Below are positions 11,180 to 23,432 of a stretch of 64,000 bases of DNA, one piece after another. The DNA comes from Stenogyne calaminthoides (Eukaryota > Streptophyta > Magnoliopsida > Lamiales > Lamiaceae): positions 10,962,728-11,026,727 of the forward strand of contig JBBCBC010000016.1 in assembly GCA_037126765.1 (NCBI GenBank), given 5' to 3'. Positions within the stretch are counted from its first letter, which is position 1; every line of letters starts with the position of its first letter. The notes beneath the pieces are model-generated. The model saw only the letters and a list, made by a program, of their open reading frames with translations. It was not told the DNA's origin and made no database searches. A program made the translations under genes and the position numbers.

Positions 11180-12330
11180 TTTTTATAGTTTTTTTTTTTT
11201 GGCAATGGAGTTGCCCCTTAAGTTCTTCTAAGGTAATCTCACTTCTAGGCTTTTTATCGTTCATATAGTCTTCTTCCAAAAATCTAAAGTCCCTTCGATT
11301 GATTACCACCTTTTGATCTCGGCAGGGATGCCGAGAACATGCATCCTTTCGTTCCTACCGGGATACCCGGTGAACAACCTTAATTTTGAACGTTCATCCA
11401 ACTTACCGGCTTCCTTGTCCAACACGATTGCGCAGGACATGAGTGGGAAGATACAGATCTTGATGTGTCCTAAACCGGCTTTATTTCAAGAATCCACAAT
11501 TTTCGTTGTTTTGGGTTTTAGGAACCGATTTGGATGGCACTAAATTTAGAATATAAGTCGTTGTTTCCAAAGCATAACCTTGGAATAGCGATTTTGGTAA
11601 ATCCGCATAACTCATCATTAATCTTACCATTTCTAAAAAGCGTTCTATTTTTTCATTCATTCGCAACCCCATTTTGTTGAGGGTACGGTGATTTTCAAAT
11701 AATAACTCGGGATGCAATCCCTCTTAAACAAGTAGTTCAAAAATTCATCGCTAAGGTATTCGCATTCCACGTCGGATCGTAGAAACTTGATAGTCTTTTT
11801 CCTTATGATTCTCTACTTGAACCTTAAATTCTTTGAATTTATCAAAGGTCTCATTTATGCTTCATTAGGAAAATGTATCTCATGGCGTGAGTAATCATCG
11901 ATAAACGTGAAAACGTTGAGGAAAAATACTTGTAGCCACCTCTAGCTTTGATTTGCATTGGACCACAAACGTCAACTCCTCAAGTTAATTGTGAACGATT
12001 TCTAACACTTCCTTAGCTCTAAGCCCCTTGGCTCCAAATGCCCTCTTGGTCATTTTACCCTCTAAACCACGATTCGCAGGTTGCTTGTTTTTGGAAATGA
12101 TTCAATCTGGAGAGGCCCCAATGAACCATCTTGAACCAACCTTTGAATCATTTTTTTGGGTTAATGTGACCTAATCTTAGGTGCCAAAGAAGTGTTTCAT
12201 TCACGTATTTTGGGAAGGATTGGTCCCCAATTGTTTTTTTCTTTTTAACCTTTTTTACATGAAATAGTAGATGTGTTGTTATGGATTGATGCATTATGTG
12301 AGTTGATGTGCGATTAATAATATAGAGATT
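11180..12330 (-). pseudogene. COP-A integrase remnant
   Basis: Minus-strand fragments match the COP-C integrase: FRFLEEDYMNDKKPRSEITL (near 11285-11225) and LEMVRLMMSYADLPKS (near 11630). Text near 11860-12060 corresponds to the region around the integrase core but has many stops. Only the C-terminal part is easily read. Confidence 0.65.
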
Positions 12331-13567
12331 GTTGGGATTTACCCATGTCCTAAAGTTTGGAAGTTTTTGGTTGACGTATAATCACATCATTATGCAAAAA
12401 AAAAGAATAACATGCTTATTAAACAAAAGCAATATAAGAATATCCATCGACAAATAGTTTAGAAACTTTGAAATAAGGTTTTTCAAAAAAAACAGAACAT
12501 AAAGAACATCTCTTAAAATCAAAATCTTGTCTTCAAAAAACGGTGCACTTTCTGGTTGAAAAAAATTGCTTGGGCATTTGACTCATGGCCACTCTCAGTA
12601 GATCGCCTAAATTATTCGATATCTTTACCTTGATGAGGATCTCACTTCCACTAAGTTGGTGGGTCCGCTAGAACCCTCAGAACGTGAAACAAACATGATC
12701 GGTGGATCGTATCCACTACCCACAAATGGGCAAAGATACTCATGCCAAACAAGTTTCAACAACTAGTGACCATATGAGAATTACCTTTCTTTCCATTCCT
12801 TTTGGGTTTGGAATTCTTCAGTTTTGATCCAATTTTTTATCCAATGTCCTTTTTAACGGGATGTTTGCTGGATTTGAAGCACTTCCCCTTTTTTAGCCGG
12901 ATTCCTCACTCCACCTTGACATTTCTTCACCTTTCCTTTTCCCTTGGCAACACTTGAGTTAGCTTTGGCTTTCACTTTTGGTTTTTGATTTCTTCTTGCC
13001 TCCTTTTGGTAAGAAGAGGAGGATGGACCAATTGTTGCTAAAGCAAGGACCATGGATTTGTTTTCTCGCTAATATCCCTTCGTCCGTCAACGCTTTGATA
13101 ATGAAAAACAAGAGCTAACTTGGTTATTTTATCAATCAGTTTAAACAGACGCAAGGTGAACTTCGATTGTTCATTTGATAATTCAACTCGAATCGCTCAA
13201 AGCTTTTGAAGGCTCCCCCCATTTTGTTGGGAATGGAGTATGAAATCGATCCGGATCTCGATGTCATATTAAAACACGAATCACCACAATTCCAAGCACC
13301 TCAAGTTTGTTAAGGTGAGCCATCATCCGAGAACATGATCCTATTGAAGGGTGTTCCTCTACCATTTTCATTGAGAGCATATCTCTCATGGTGATCTCGG
13401 GCGAGCAATATCAATGGGTATGGTTCAATCCTTATCTCCCATTGTGGTTTTTGAATTCGATGTTGAAACATCGCTTTAAGATTGATCATTGATGTCCGCA
13501 ATGTCTCAACATTTTGGTGTTGATGTTGCAACACATCGACATTGAAGCCAAGATGGTACACAAGCAA
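12331..13567 (-). pseudogene. COP-A gag and protease remnant
   Basis: 13567-13310 encodes VDVLQHQHQNVETLRTSMIN and LKAMFQHR, matching the gag of COP-B at 32640-32770. 13053-12853 is the basic linker (KGKGKVKKCQGG), followed near 12875 by a damaged zinc-knuckle (KCFKSSKHPVKKDIG). 12330-12840 should hold protease but I see no intact DTG motif. Confidence 0.6.
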
Positions 13568-13569
13568 TT

Positions 13570-16240
13570 TTTGCCATTTCGTTAGAAAAACTCCCCATCA
13601 AGATATTCTTTTTCTTAATTGTTTTTGTTGACTCGTCGATGGCTTCTCGGGTTTGGGTATAGTAAGAACCCAAATTGTCTGATGGTCAAAGCTTTGAGGA
13701 TAATAGTAAGTTTTTCGATAACAATCAACAAAATTTTCTCCAAAGTGAGTAGATTGTCTTTAAGTATATTGAAGAAAGTGGATTAAAAGGTTGCTACATG
13801 ATGAAACAAGTTTTATAGCAAACCGAAAATAAACATACATCTTGTGGTCAATATCAGGATCAACGCAAAGAAAATCACATAATTGATAAAATGATTCATA
13901 TTAAAATCTCAAAAAAAAATATGAACATTCATCGAACCCCAACATTCAAACAGATTTAAATGAGCCTCTTGGGAGGGTCATCATTTAAATCACATTCAAG
14001 GCAGAGTTACAAACAAGAACGAGGTTTTACAAACCTTTAATTTCAAAAATTAATAGTGGATTCCAATAATTGACCAATATAAAATTGAGCGGGGACTTGG
14101 TGAAGTATATGCATATCAATTTTATACCTAAGTAATAACCATGATTAAATAATTAATTTTATTTTCATTCTTGACCAATATAAAATTACTACTTCGCTTT
14201 TGATCTAGCCTCTTGGGAGGGTCATTGTCGCCACTAATAATAATTCACAATCATCCCTTTTGAGAATTTATTCATGTGAAAGCTATCTTTTGGGCGCGAA
14301 TTTTAGGGAATTTCTCCAAAAGATTTCACAAATAAATAAATCATGGAGGTCAAAATTAATTTGATTCAAAACCAAATTAATTATTAAAACATACTTAGTA
14401 ATTTTTTAGTTTGAGATTTTAAGTTTGGAAATTCTCATGCAAACACATTTAAACAAATTAAATAAAGCATAAGAAAAACAACAATAAATCAAGCAAAGCA
14501 AAAAATAAACATATTGGACACAAATTATCCAACTGTCATGGTTTGATTTTCCTTGGCTTGATCTTGAAGAAATGTCGTCTTAAATTTCTCCCAATCGTTC
14601 ATCTCAAAAAAAAATTTTGTCTCGAAGCGCCACGCTTGAAACTTGCAAAGATCGCCCTTGATTAATCGAGATCGGCTAATTTTCTAAAATCCGTCTTAAT
14701 TCCCGTGAAAAATTTTCATACTTTGTGGATCTTGAAGGTCTCGTCATTTTAATTCAACTAAGTTGGTGATGGAAATTGAAAAAAATTTCGCCATATTCTT
14801 TTGGGTTTAGGTTTTAGATTTTGGTCGACCTCCATCATTCTCTTTCTTTCCAACTTTTTATTTGAATTTTGACCTCGATATCCTTTTTCGCAGTTGGAAA
14901 GGACCTCCTCCACCCTTCTTAAGTTGTACCTTTCCTTCTTAAAGGTTATGCAGCTGTCTTTCCTTTTAGTTGTTAAAGGTTTATCAGAAAGGAGGATGAA
15001 CAAAATAAGACACAGAACTTATTCTGCTAATATCCCGTGTAAAACAAGCAAATAATGCGGTTGGAAAACTTCACGATTGTTCATTTGATAATATCTAACA
15101 ATGCTCGAAATACTTTTAGCTGAGGAATGGAATGAAATCGATCATTCGATGTCATATTGAGGTTTTCCAAAACGAACCTCAAGTTTGTTAAATTTGATCC
15201 AAATTTTAACCATTTTCATTGAGCAATATTCTCATGGTGAACAAACCGATTATTTTTGGGTTACGTAACGTTAAACAAATTAAATAAATTGAGCTTGATG
15301 GTCTCAACATTTTGAAAAACACATTGAAGCGAGAACACTTTGCCATTTTCGTTAAAAATGATTCATATAAATAAATTTCTTAAAAAATAAACATACGGTT
15401 TGGATACAAATTATCATCCTTGGATGAGGATAATGGTTTCAAGTTTTTCCATCTTAATCAAAAAATTTGATCTTGAAGAAATGTCGTCTTAAATTTCTCC
15501 CATTTCAAAATGGGATCAAAATCTCGAAAAAATTTTTGTCTGTTGTTAAAAATATGAACATTCATAATTTCAAAATCATAAAAGTAATCATTTTAAATGA
15601 GCCTTTGGGGATTTGAGTTTAAAATCAATTGAAATATCCTTTAATCGGGATTCCTTTGGCAACGGTTTCATGGATTTGCGTAATTTAAACATTTCGCTAA
15701 GATAATATCCTTTCAAATTAAAATTGTAAGGGTGGCAAGATATTCTTTCTTAATTGTTTTTTCACTATTTTATTCCTCTTAATAACCATGATTAAATGAA
15801 GGATAATGAAGTTTTTGACCCATAGCCTTTTAAAGTGGGTCATTTTGTTAATAATAATTCGAGATTAAATCATCCTTTTGAGAATAAATTTATCTTTTGG
15901 CGGTGTCAATAGGATTTTCTCAAAAGATTTCACAAATAACAAAATGATTCATATTAAGGTCAAAATTAATTTGATTCAAACCCACATTAATTATTAAAAC
16001 ATACTTAGTAATTGGGAGGTTTGAGATATTTAAGTTTGGAATTCATTCACGAACGGGTTTTAAACAAATTAAATAAAGCATTTTCAAAAAAGGATACATA
16101 ATTTTCAATCTCAAAAATAAACATATTGATATCAATTTATCCCATGATTTGAAGGAATGGCTTGATCTTTGCTTTTAATCTTAAATTTCTCCCAATCGTT
16201 TCTCTCAAAAAAAAAATTTTTGTTCACATAATTTCGTCAC
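13570..16240 (-). repeat. Duplicated and shuffled gag/leader region of COP-A
   Basis: Segments of about 12.99-14.62 kb recur in 14.98-16.24 kb, about 1.6-2 kb further on. GAAATGTCGTCTTAAATTTC occurs at about 14568 and 15478, with a shorter match at 16180; TATTAAAACATACTTAGTAA occurs at about 14380 and 15990. The second copy is out of order, with blocks of 50-300 bp from different parts of the first. No gene beyond the gag relic is seen. Confidence 0.6.
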
Positions 16241-16861
16241 GATAAAATCTGGTTTGGGAAAATTTCGCAATCGATCGGCCAGGATAATAAAATGGTTTTA
16301 AAGACGCTTCCAAATTTTAGGGCCTAAAAATGATTAAATCGTTTTGCGCCAAGATTTTCCAGCGTTAAAGAAGCGCCATGAAATTACCTTTAATTTCGCG
16401 TTTGAATTTCAATATATCAGCGACATCCCGTAATGAAGTATATGATCGGGCAGTTTTAAATATTCCCAATCCTAGCGTCGAGCCAGCAATTTAAATGTAC
16501 CCAATGGATTCAGGGTGGGAATCTATTTCGAAGGGTATTCACAACTCCTTGTAATTTCGAAAATTTGTCTTGATCGAGGTTACAATTTATTTAACGAAAA
16601 ATAAATAAACCTTAAATTTAGACTAGTCTATTATATTGAACAAATCAAATAGCCTAATTTACTCGTGGATTTTCTCACGAGAAAAACAAATCCGAACGAG
16701 TCGAATTAAAACCAACATTCATACGCATGAAAATTAAACACATTAAATACCATGACAATTAGATACCTGCAAAACAGATCTAGCAATTCTACTATCCAAT
16801 TTTCAATTTAATGTCCAACATAATTTAAATAACAATTTAAAAGTCAGAGCTCGAAACCAGA
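16241..16861 (-). other. COP-A untranslated leader
   Basis: Between the primer site and the gag-proximal leader. The parts near 16560-16800 match the COP-B and COP-C leaders (for example around the CTAGTCTA word). The middle corresponds in position to the GC-rich islands of those elements but is much less GC-rich. No coding sequence recognised. Confidence 0.55.
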
Positions 16862-16873
16862 GCTCTGATACCA
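16862..16873 (-). other. COP-A primer binding site (initiator tRNA-Met)
   Basis: The minus strand reads TGGTATCAGAGC, the standard plant copia primer site, two bases from the LTR end (CCCAACA). Confidence 0.9.
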
Positions 16874-16875
16874 GT

Positions 16876-18259
16876 TGTTGGGAAATTAGGGTGTCCGGAT
16901 CTATTCGAGATGATTTTAAATATATATTTAAATTAATTAATTAATTAATTACTAACATGAATTAATCCTAAATCAATTCAACATAATAATTAATAAGTGA
17001 ATAAACAATCATGCGTACTCATAATCCACGTAAATCCTAAGCATGCAGAGTCTAAGAGTTACGAGATTACGTACCTCTTGTATAGACAACCGTTGAGTCG
17101 TTGGATCAACCCAAAGACCTTCCCAAATATGTCCCAAGTCCACGAACGTAATCCGGTGGGAGGATTCACACGAACGAGTTTAACAAGAGAGAAAACCAAA
17201 AATATTTTGCCACCACCTTTGTGGATTTCTAATATTTCCAACACATGGAATTGCACTTGGGAATGAAAACTTCATCCCCTATTTATAGGGACAGGGTTTT
17301 TTTGGTGTAAAAAATAAAGGGAGAAAATCTTTTTCTTGGTCTTCAAGAAATCTTGAATATATCTCTTATATTCTTTTCTCCTTAATTAAATTTTCCATAA
17401 AAATCTCTTCCCCTTCTTATCCCATAAATTTCAAAATTTACAAGGAAAAAGAATCAAGATTTGATTTCTTGAATTTATGGGATAATTATGTATTCCAAGA
17501 ATACTTATCTCTTTCCATAAAATATCTACAAGAAAATCAAGAAAATCTTTTCTTCCTTTTCCTACAAAATTTTCGAAAATAATAAGAAATATTAGGCAAT
17601 AATATTTTCTTCTCCTTTTCATTAATTGGACTTTAATTGGGCTATTTGAGGGGCCTTTAGGAGAATTAAGATTGGACCTTCAATGGACTATGAAGCTATA
17701 ATATTGAGCAAAATATTATTCAAGTTCATTAATATTAATTTACTCCACTATAAAATTAATATTGAACTATCCATCTTAACCCATATTACGACTTTACTAT
17801 AATATGGCTCCCGGTCATTATTTCCCGTGTTTAAGATTATCTTAGTCCATTAATTAATTAAGCCACTGAACAAGCTTTATATTAATTAATATCTTTGTCC
17901 TTGGAGTAAAGACAGCTCAACATTATTATCCATACCGGAAATAAATTTCCACTTGCAAGATTTGGTATGATAAAGATTTTGAGCCCACCAAGGGGAAAAA
18001 TCAAGCAAGACGTACTTGCACACGATTCTCTGTATTAAATGTCAGCAATCGTCATGTAATTAATAATATTGCCCAAGATATAAGGTATCGAATCACATTG
18101 GCTCTCTTCCTATCATAAGTCAAAGTAATAGTTATTAATTCCACACGATCTTATTTAAGAGACGGAGATTAAGAAATAACACACCACTGAGGTTTAATTC
18201 TTGTATATTCAGTACCGAAGAATTTATCCTCTTGTAGGTCCTTATTCAGTGCATCTAAA
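16876..18259 (-). mobile_element. COP-A 5' LTR, start missing
   Basis: On the plus strand it begins TGTTGGGAAATTAGG next to the primer site and aligns in reverse with the COP-B LTR for about 1.38 kb of an expected 1.84 kb. At 18260 it is replaced by the start of the COP-B LTR. A transcription start region with plant LTR promoter features is probably near 17290 (TATTTATAGGGAC on the plus strand, TATAAATA on the minus). Small frames in it are chance. Confidence 0.8.
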
Positions 18260-19068
18260 TGTTGGGGTTATACTGGAAAGTATGCTTTTACTTTGTATAA
18301 CCAAACTGAATTTCTGTCTTATTTACTGAAATAAATTATTTATCACTGATGCTTTAAATATCATTGAATGTTACATATATTTACTGCATAACTGTTCAAT
18401 AAATAGTACGTGTTACATTGTAGTTAATTTAGTGATACCAGATCACAGAAGATTAAATTAACAGTCCCTTGTAACTAAAAGTACGCTGTTCACGACCTAG
18501 ATGGAAATGAACAATCCATCGTGAAAGGTTGAAGTGTAAGGCTCAGATTGGTTTGTCTTGACCAAGAGATTACACTAGTGCATGACTGATGCACGGAATA
18601 GGACCTACAGGAGGATAAATTCTTCAGCACTGAATTAGGAAGAATTAGACCTCAGTGGTTCGTTATTTCTTAATCTTCGTCCCTTAAATAGGATCGTGTG
18701 TGGCTAGTAATTATTGCTTTGACTTATGACGGGTAGAGAATCAATAAGATTCAATACTTTATATCTTGGGCAATGTTATTGGTCACATGCGATTGCTAAG
18801 ATTTAATACGAAGAATCATATGCAAGTACGCTTGTTCGATTTGCCCCCTTGGAAGGTTCATAAGATTTATCATACCAAATCTTGCAAGTGGAATTAGTTT
18901 CCGGTATGGATAATAATGTTGAACCGTTCTTTGACCAAGGACAAAAAATATTAATTAAAGGAAAGTTGTTTCAGTGGCTTGAATTAATTAATGGGCTGGA
19001 TAATCTTAAACAAGGGAAATAATAACCGGGAGCCATATTAACTGCAATATGGGTTAAGATGGATAGTG

Positions 19069-20695
19069 CAATATGTTGGTCCCGATTTAAAAACCCATGA
19101 GTGTGGAAAATACCATGTAATGCATATAAAACATGGGTGAGGGCAGAGTGATTCCAATTGTTATTTTACTTTTAAGAACGATGTGTGTTTAGCTTATAAC
19201 CGAATGCATATGGCAAGTAAGAACATAAAGCAGTAAAGAACACACGATTTTATAGTGGTTCGGAGTCCAACTCCTACATCCACTCTTCCCTATCATCGGG
19301 GCACCAACTTAACCGACTTAACCGACTGGACTTAGTTTAACGTGTTAGTCCAACACCCAACAGATGTTTAACCGAGTTCACACTCAAACGGGACTTATCA
19401 CCCTCACGGGATCGCCTACCCTCCCTTTCGGGATTGCTAGATGTTTACCGAGTTCACACTCAACCGATAAACTTATCCTACCAAACTGATTTGGGTAAGG
19501 TTTGTTTGGTTTTCAACTAGGTTGAGATTTTCCCTTACATTTGTTTAGCCTCAATGCTAAGGATGGAAAAATCTCTCTAAGCTTAGGATATTACATTTGT
19601 GCTTAGATCTAGGGTAGAACACTCTTGAATATATGCCTGTATTTCTTACTCAGTGTTCTATGGTGGAAATGCTAGATGATTTGGCTTAATGGGTGTTTCA
19701 CGCATTTTTCCACACTTCCACACTTAATAATGAAGGAAGAACTTGTATTTATAGTGTGGATTTGAATGTTACCGTTGGATGGAGTCACATTCAAATTCAT
19801 ACTATTCTGTAGCTTTTTGCAGCTTTTGCAGGCTTGTTGTCTTCCTCTCATTGGTCCACGTCAGCTGAATCTAACGGCTATATTCTTCAGGATTATCTGA
19901 GTCTTCAGGATTCTTCTGTGTCTCAGGATTCTTCTGAGTCTCTGAATTCTTCTGAGCCTTCAGGATTATCTGAGTCTTGATTCTTTCTTGAGTCTTGATT
20001 TTCTTCTTGAGTCTTCGTTTTTCTTCTCGAGTCTTGAGTTTTCTCTCGAGTCTTAGTTTCTTGAAACTTCTTGAGTCTTCGGTTTCTTGAAACTCATTGA
20101 GTCTCAGGTTTCTTGATTCAACAGACTTCTCTTGGTGAACCTTATCGTCGGGCATAACGACACTTAGGCTTACCGAGTTCGGCTCTTCCGAATTCGGACA
20201 TCCCCCTCGTAACTTTTACTTATTGACCCTCGAGTCACTTGACTCGAGCTATCGGTTTTTTTCTTTTGCGATCCGATCGGCTCGGCCCGATCGGATCAAC
20301 ATATCTTTCAGTCAGATATCGAGGATAGATCAGTCAAGACATCGAGGTTAGCATATCGATTTTATCATATCTGATCTCGATCACGTCTGATCTTGATCAG
20401 TCACATCTGCTCATCTTCTGATCTGCAACCTTCTCTTCTGATTTGCTGGCTTTAGTTTTTCTTCACATTTGATTTGCACAGCTCATCAGTTAACTCCGAA
20501 ACTCATCTAACTTTTCGATCTCGTCGGTCGTCTACTGACCTCGTCGATCTCGATCATCTACTTCTGATTTCGTGAGTTCCCCCTCAATTTGTTCTTTCGT
20601 TCCCCTTCAACTTGTTATCTGTAAATTAGCTTGAAAAACACAAGTTGATAATGTTTTGGCATAATTCATCAAAACTAAAATATCCCAACACAATA
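19069..20695. repeat. 5-bp target site duplication CAATA around the solo LTR
   Basis: CAATA at 19069-19073 and again at 20691-20695. The COP-C LTR shows the empty site (GTGCAATATTAATT near 24239), with a single CAATA, confirming the duplication. Confidence 0.92.
19074..20690 (-). mobile_element. Solo LTR, SIRE-like, 1617 bp
   Basis: TGTTGGTCCCG...ATCCCAACA, with a 5-bp duplication on both sides and no internal sequence. On the minus strand it shows TATAAATAC (near 19750) and a GTAGGAGTTGGACTCC-like stretch shared with the SIRE LTRs at both window ends. Cys/Arg-poor repetitive motifs at 19880-20130 (TCTGAGTCTTCAGGATT-like) form a small tandem region. It formed by recombination between two LTRs of a complete element. 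Confidence 0.88.
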
Positions 20696-21736
20696 TTAAT
20701 TATGTAGTGGGATTAATTAATATTTATGGGCTTGAATAATATTGTGGCTCAATATTAGATATTCAAAGTCCATTAGAAGGTCCAATCTTAATTCTCCTAA
20801 AGGCCCCTCAAGTAGCCCAAGCATAATGTCCAATAACTGAAAAAAGGTGTTTAAAATAAAATAAGTTATGGTTGCTTATTTTTTCCAATTTTTCGAAAAA
20901 TACAAATAAAAGAGGGAGAAAGATTTTTTTTTTTTTTTGTTATGGAATGAGGATAAGTATTCTTGGAATACAAGATTATCTCATTAAATTCAAGAAATCT
21001 CTCACTTGGCTATTTGTTGGGAAATTTCAAAAATTATGAGAAATAAAGGGAAAGAAATATTTTCTTGATTTTCTTGAAAAGATATTATGGAAGATATGTA
21101 TTCTTGGAATACAAGTATATCTCATAAATTCAAGAAGATCCAAATCTTGGAATCTTTATCCTAAAATTTCAAAAATACCATAACAATAAGAGAGTGGGAT
21201 TTTTATGAAAAATTTTAATTAAGGAGAAAAGAATATATGGGATATATATTCAAGATTTCTTGGAGATCAAGAATGAGATTTTCTCTCCCTTTTTTCCTCG
21301 CAAAAATCGGCCACCACCCTCTTATAAATAGGGGATGATTTTTTCATCCCCAAGTGTAATTCAATGTGTTGGAAAAATTAAAAATCCACAAAGGTGGTGC
21401 AACATAATTTTATTTTTCCTTTTGTTAAATTGTTCGTGAGTTCCTACCACCGGATTGTTGAACAAGGATAAGGGAATACTTGAGAAGGTCTTTTGGTGTG
21501 TTCGTGTGAACGGGATCCATCTTCTCAACGGTTGTCACTCCGAGAGATTAGTTCACGTAAACCCGTAGCAATTCCTCATGCGTAGGATTTATGTGAACTG
21601 TTTATATGCATGATTTGTTGTTGAATTATTATTTGAATTAATATAGGATTAATTCATGCTAGTAATAATTGTTAGAATTAAATTTGTATTTAAATATTCA
21701 TCCCGAATAGATCCGGGCAATTAATTCCCCAACAAC

Positions 21737-21748
21737 TGGTATCAGAGC
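21737..21748 (+). other. COP-B primer binding site (initiator tRNA-Met)
   Basis: TGGTATCAGAGC two bases after the LTR end. Confidence 0.92.
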
Positions 21749-22049
21749 CTCGGTTTCGGGCTCTGAGTTTTAAATTGTAATTTAATTCGTTTGTCATTAA
21801 ATTTGAAATTGGATAGTAGAATTGCTAGATCTTTTTTGCAGGTGTCCAATTGTCATGGTATTTAATGAATGATTAAATTTATGCATGCATATAAATTGTG
21901 GTTTTTAATTGATTTGATTCAATTCGTTTTTGCCTAAATGAGAAAATCCATGAGTAGATTGGGATTTGTTTGAATCGTTCAATGTAATAGACTAGTCTAG
22001 ATCTAGGTTTATTTATTTTTTGTAAATAAATTGTAATCGGATCGTGAGC

Positions 22050-22500
22050 TAAGACGGAGACGATGAATTAAAGGCGGATGGATACGGAACTGGGCATAGG
22101 CGGCGTGTGTCGCGCGAAACGCGTGAAAGGGGAGGCACGCCATGCGATGCGGACGACGCCGGAGCACACGGGCGCGGGGTAAGGCCGCCGCCAGCCGCCA
22201 AGACCGGACGGGGGTCGATCAAGACACTTCTGGCAAGACGCAGCCGCTGATTGGAGCGCCAAGTTTAGAATGCCATGAAGTTTCGCGACGCGACGCAGGC
22301 GCAGGTATGGGCGAGGCCGACCGGAAGGGCGCGGCGCGAGAGCACGAAAGCACGGGCGCATGGCGGTACGCTGGCGCCTATCGGATCTATCGAAGCCGCG
22401 CTAAGCGCCGGGCTGGGCGAAGCTGCCGAGGCCAGCGTGACGGGTTAACTCCATACTACCGAGGAAGTGTATATGCGACACTTCGACCGAGCCGGGTCGA
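22050..22500. other. GC-rich island in the COP-B leader
   Basis: About 450 bp rich in GGCGGC, GACGACGCC and CGCGCG words in otherwise AT-rich DNA, with many CpGs. Flanks match the COP-C leader, while the island itself hardly aligns with the corresponding island of COP-C. Frames on both strands (22142-22522, 22361-22068) are open only because GC-rich DNA has few stops; their products are Arg/Ala/Gly-rich and not recognised. Confidence 0.7.
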
Positions 22501-23432
22501 TGACTCTATTTTGAAGTTGTGAAATTATTTTTTCGAGATAATGAAAGGGAGCTTTTCGAGACTTTTAACGATGAAGGTTATGAAGACGATTTCTCAAGAT
22601 CAAGACATGACAAAATTAACCATGATAATTGGATATATGTGCCAAATGTGTTTAATTTTTGTTTTAATGTTTTGCATTATTTTGTGCTTAATTAAATTGT
22701 TTTAAATATGGGATGCATGAGAAAATATTTTGAAAAATATCACCTTCGAAAATTACTAAGTATGTTTAAATAATTAATTGACAATTTTATTCCGAATAAT
22801 AAAATTGAATTAATTTTGACCTCCATGATTTATTTATTTGTGGATTCTTTTGGAGAAATTTCCCACGGGATGCCAAAAGATAAATTTCACATGAATAAAT
22901 TTCGAAAGGATGATTGTGATTATTATTATTAGTGGCTTATTTATGACCCCCACATTGAGGCTCATTCAAAACAAAATAATAATTTTGTATTTAATCATGG
23001 TTATTACTTAGGTATAAAATTGATATGCATATACTTCCCAAGTCCTGTCAATTTTTATATTGGTCAAGTGGCGATCAACTATTAATCTGGATATTAAAGG
23101 TTTATAAATCGTTTTTTCTTGTTTGTAACTCGCTTGAATGTATTTAAATAATGATCCACCCCATGCGTGGCTTATTTAAAAACTGTTTTGAGATGTTGGT
23201 GATGCATGTTCATATTTTTTTGAGATTTTAATATGATACATGTGATCGAACCTTGTGATATGTTTGTGCTTATACAAATTGTTATTTATTTCGATTCAAA
23301 GATGTCGCAACCTTTTAATCCATTTATTCAATATACTTAAAGACAATTTGCTTCTTGGTGAAAACTTCGTTGATTGGAGTCATAAACTTACTATTGTCCT
23401 CTTCGCACAAAGCCATAACGGGTTCTCCTCTT

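Larger units (their letters stand above)
10498..18259 (-). mobile_element. Ty1/copia element COP-A, both ends truncated
   Basis: Minus-strand element: LTR remnant (18259-16876), methionine-tRNA primer site (16873-16862), leader and gag (about 16.8-12.8 kb), then degraded protease, integrase and reverse transcriptase down to 10498, where the Athila element interrupts it. It belongs to the same family as COP-B and COP-C, whose LTRs and leaders are alike, but it is far more decayed. The right end is cut by the COP-B LTR at 18260. Confidence 0.8.
18260..21734 (+). mobile_element. COP-B 5' LTR, split by a solo LTR
   Basis: Begins TGTTGGGGTTATACTGG at 18260 and ends CCCCAACA at 21734, directly before the primer site. 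Without the 1622 bp of solo LTR plus duplication it is about 1853 bp, like the two COP-C LTRs. A TATA-like CTTATAAATAGGGGATG lies at 21321-21337. It was inserted into the COP-A LTR in the opposite direction. Confidence 0.85.
21735..23432 (+). mobile_element. COP-B leader and start of gag
   Basis: Contains the primer site, a long leader with a GC-rich island, and the gag start ATGTCGCAACCTTTTAATCC at 23300. The gag reads about 45 codons of typical sequence (with one frame disruption) as far as 23432, where COP-C begins. Coding resumes at 32563. Confidence 0.75.

Noticed and set aside
22068..22522. Arg/Ala-rich frames on both strands, perhaps a bacterial gene or contamination
   Set aside because: They lie in a GC-rich leader with copia flanks on both sides, and the products have no recognisable domain. 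Open frames on both strands are expected from GC content.
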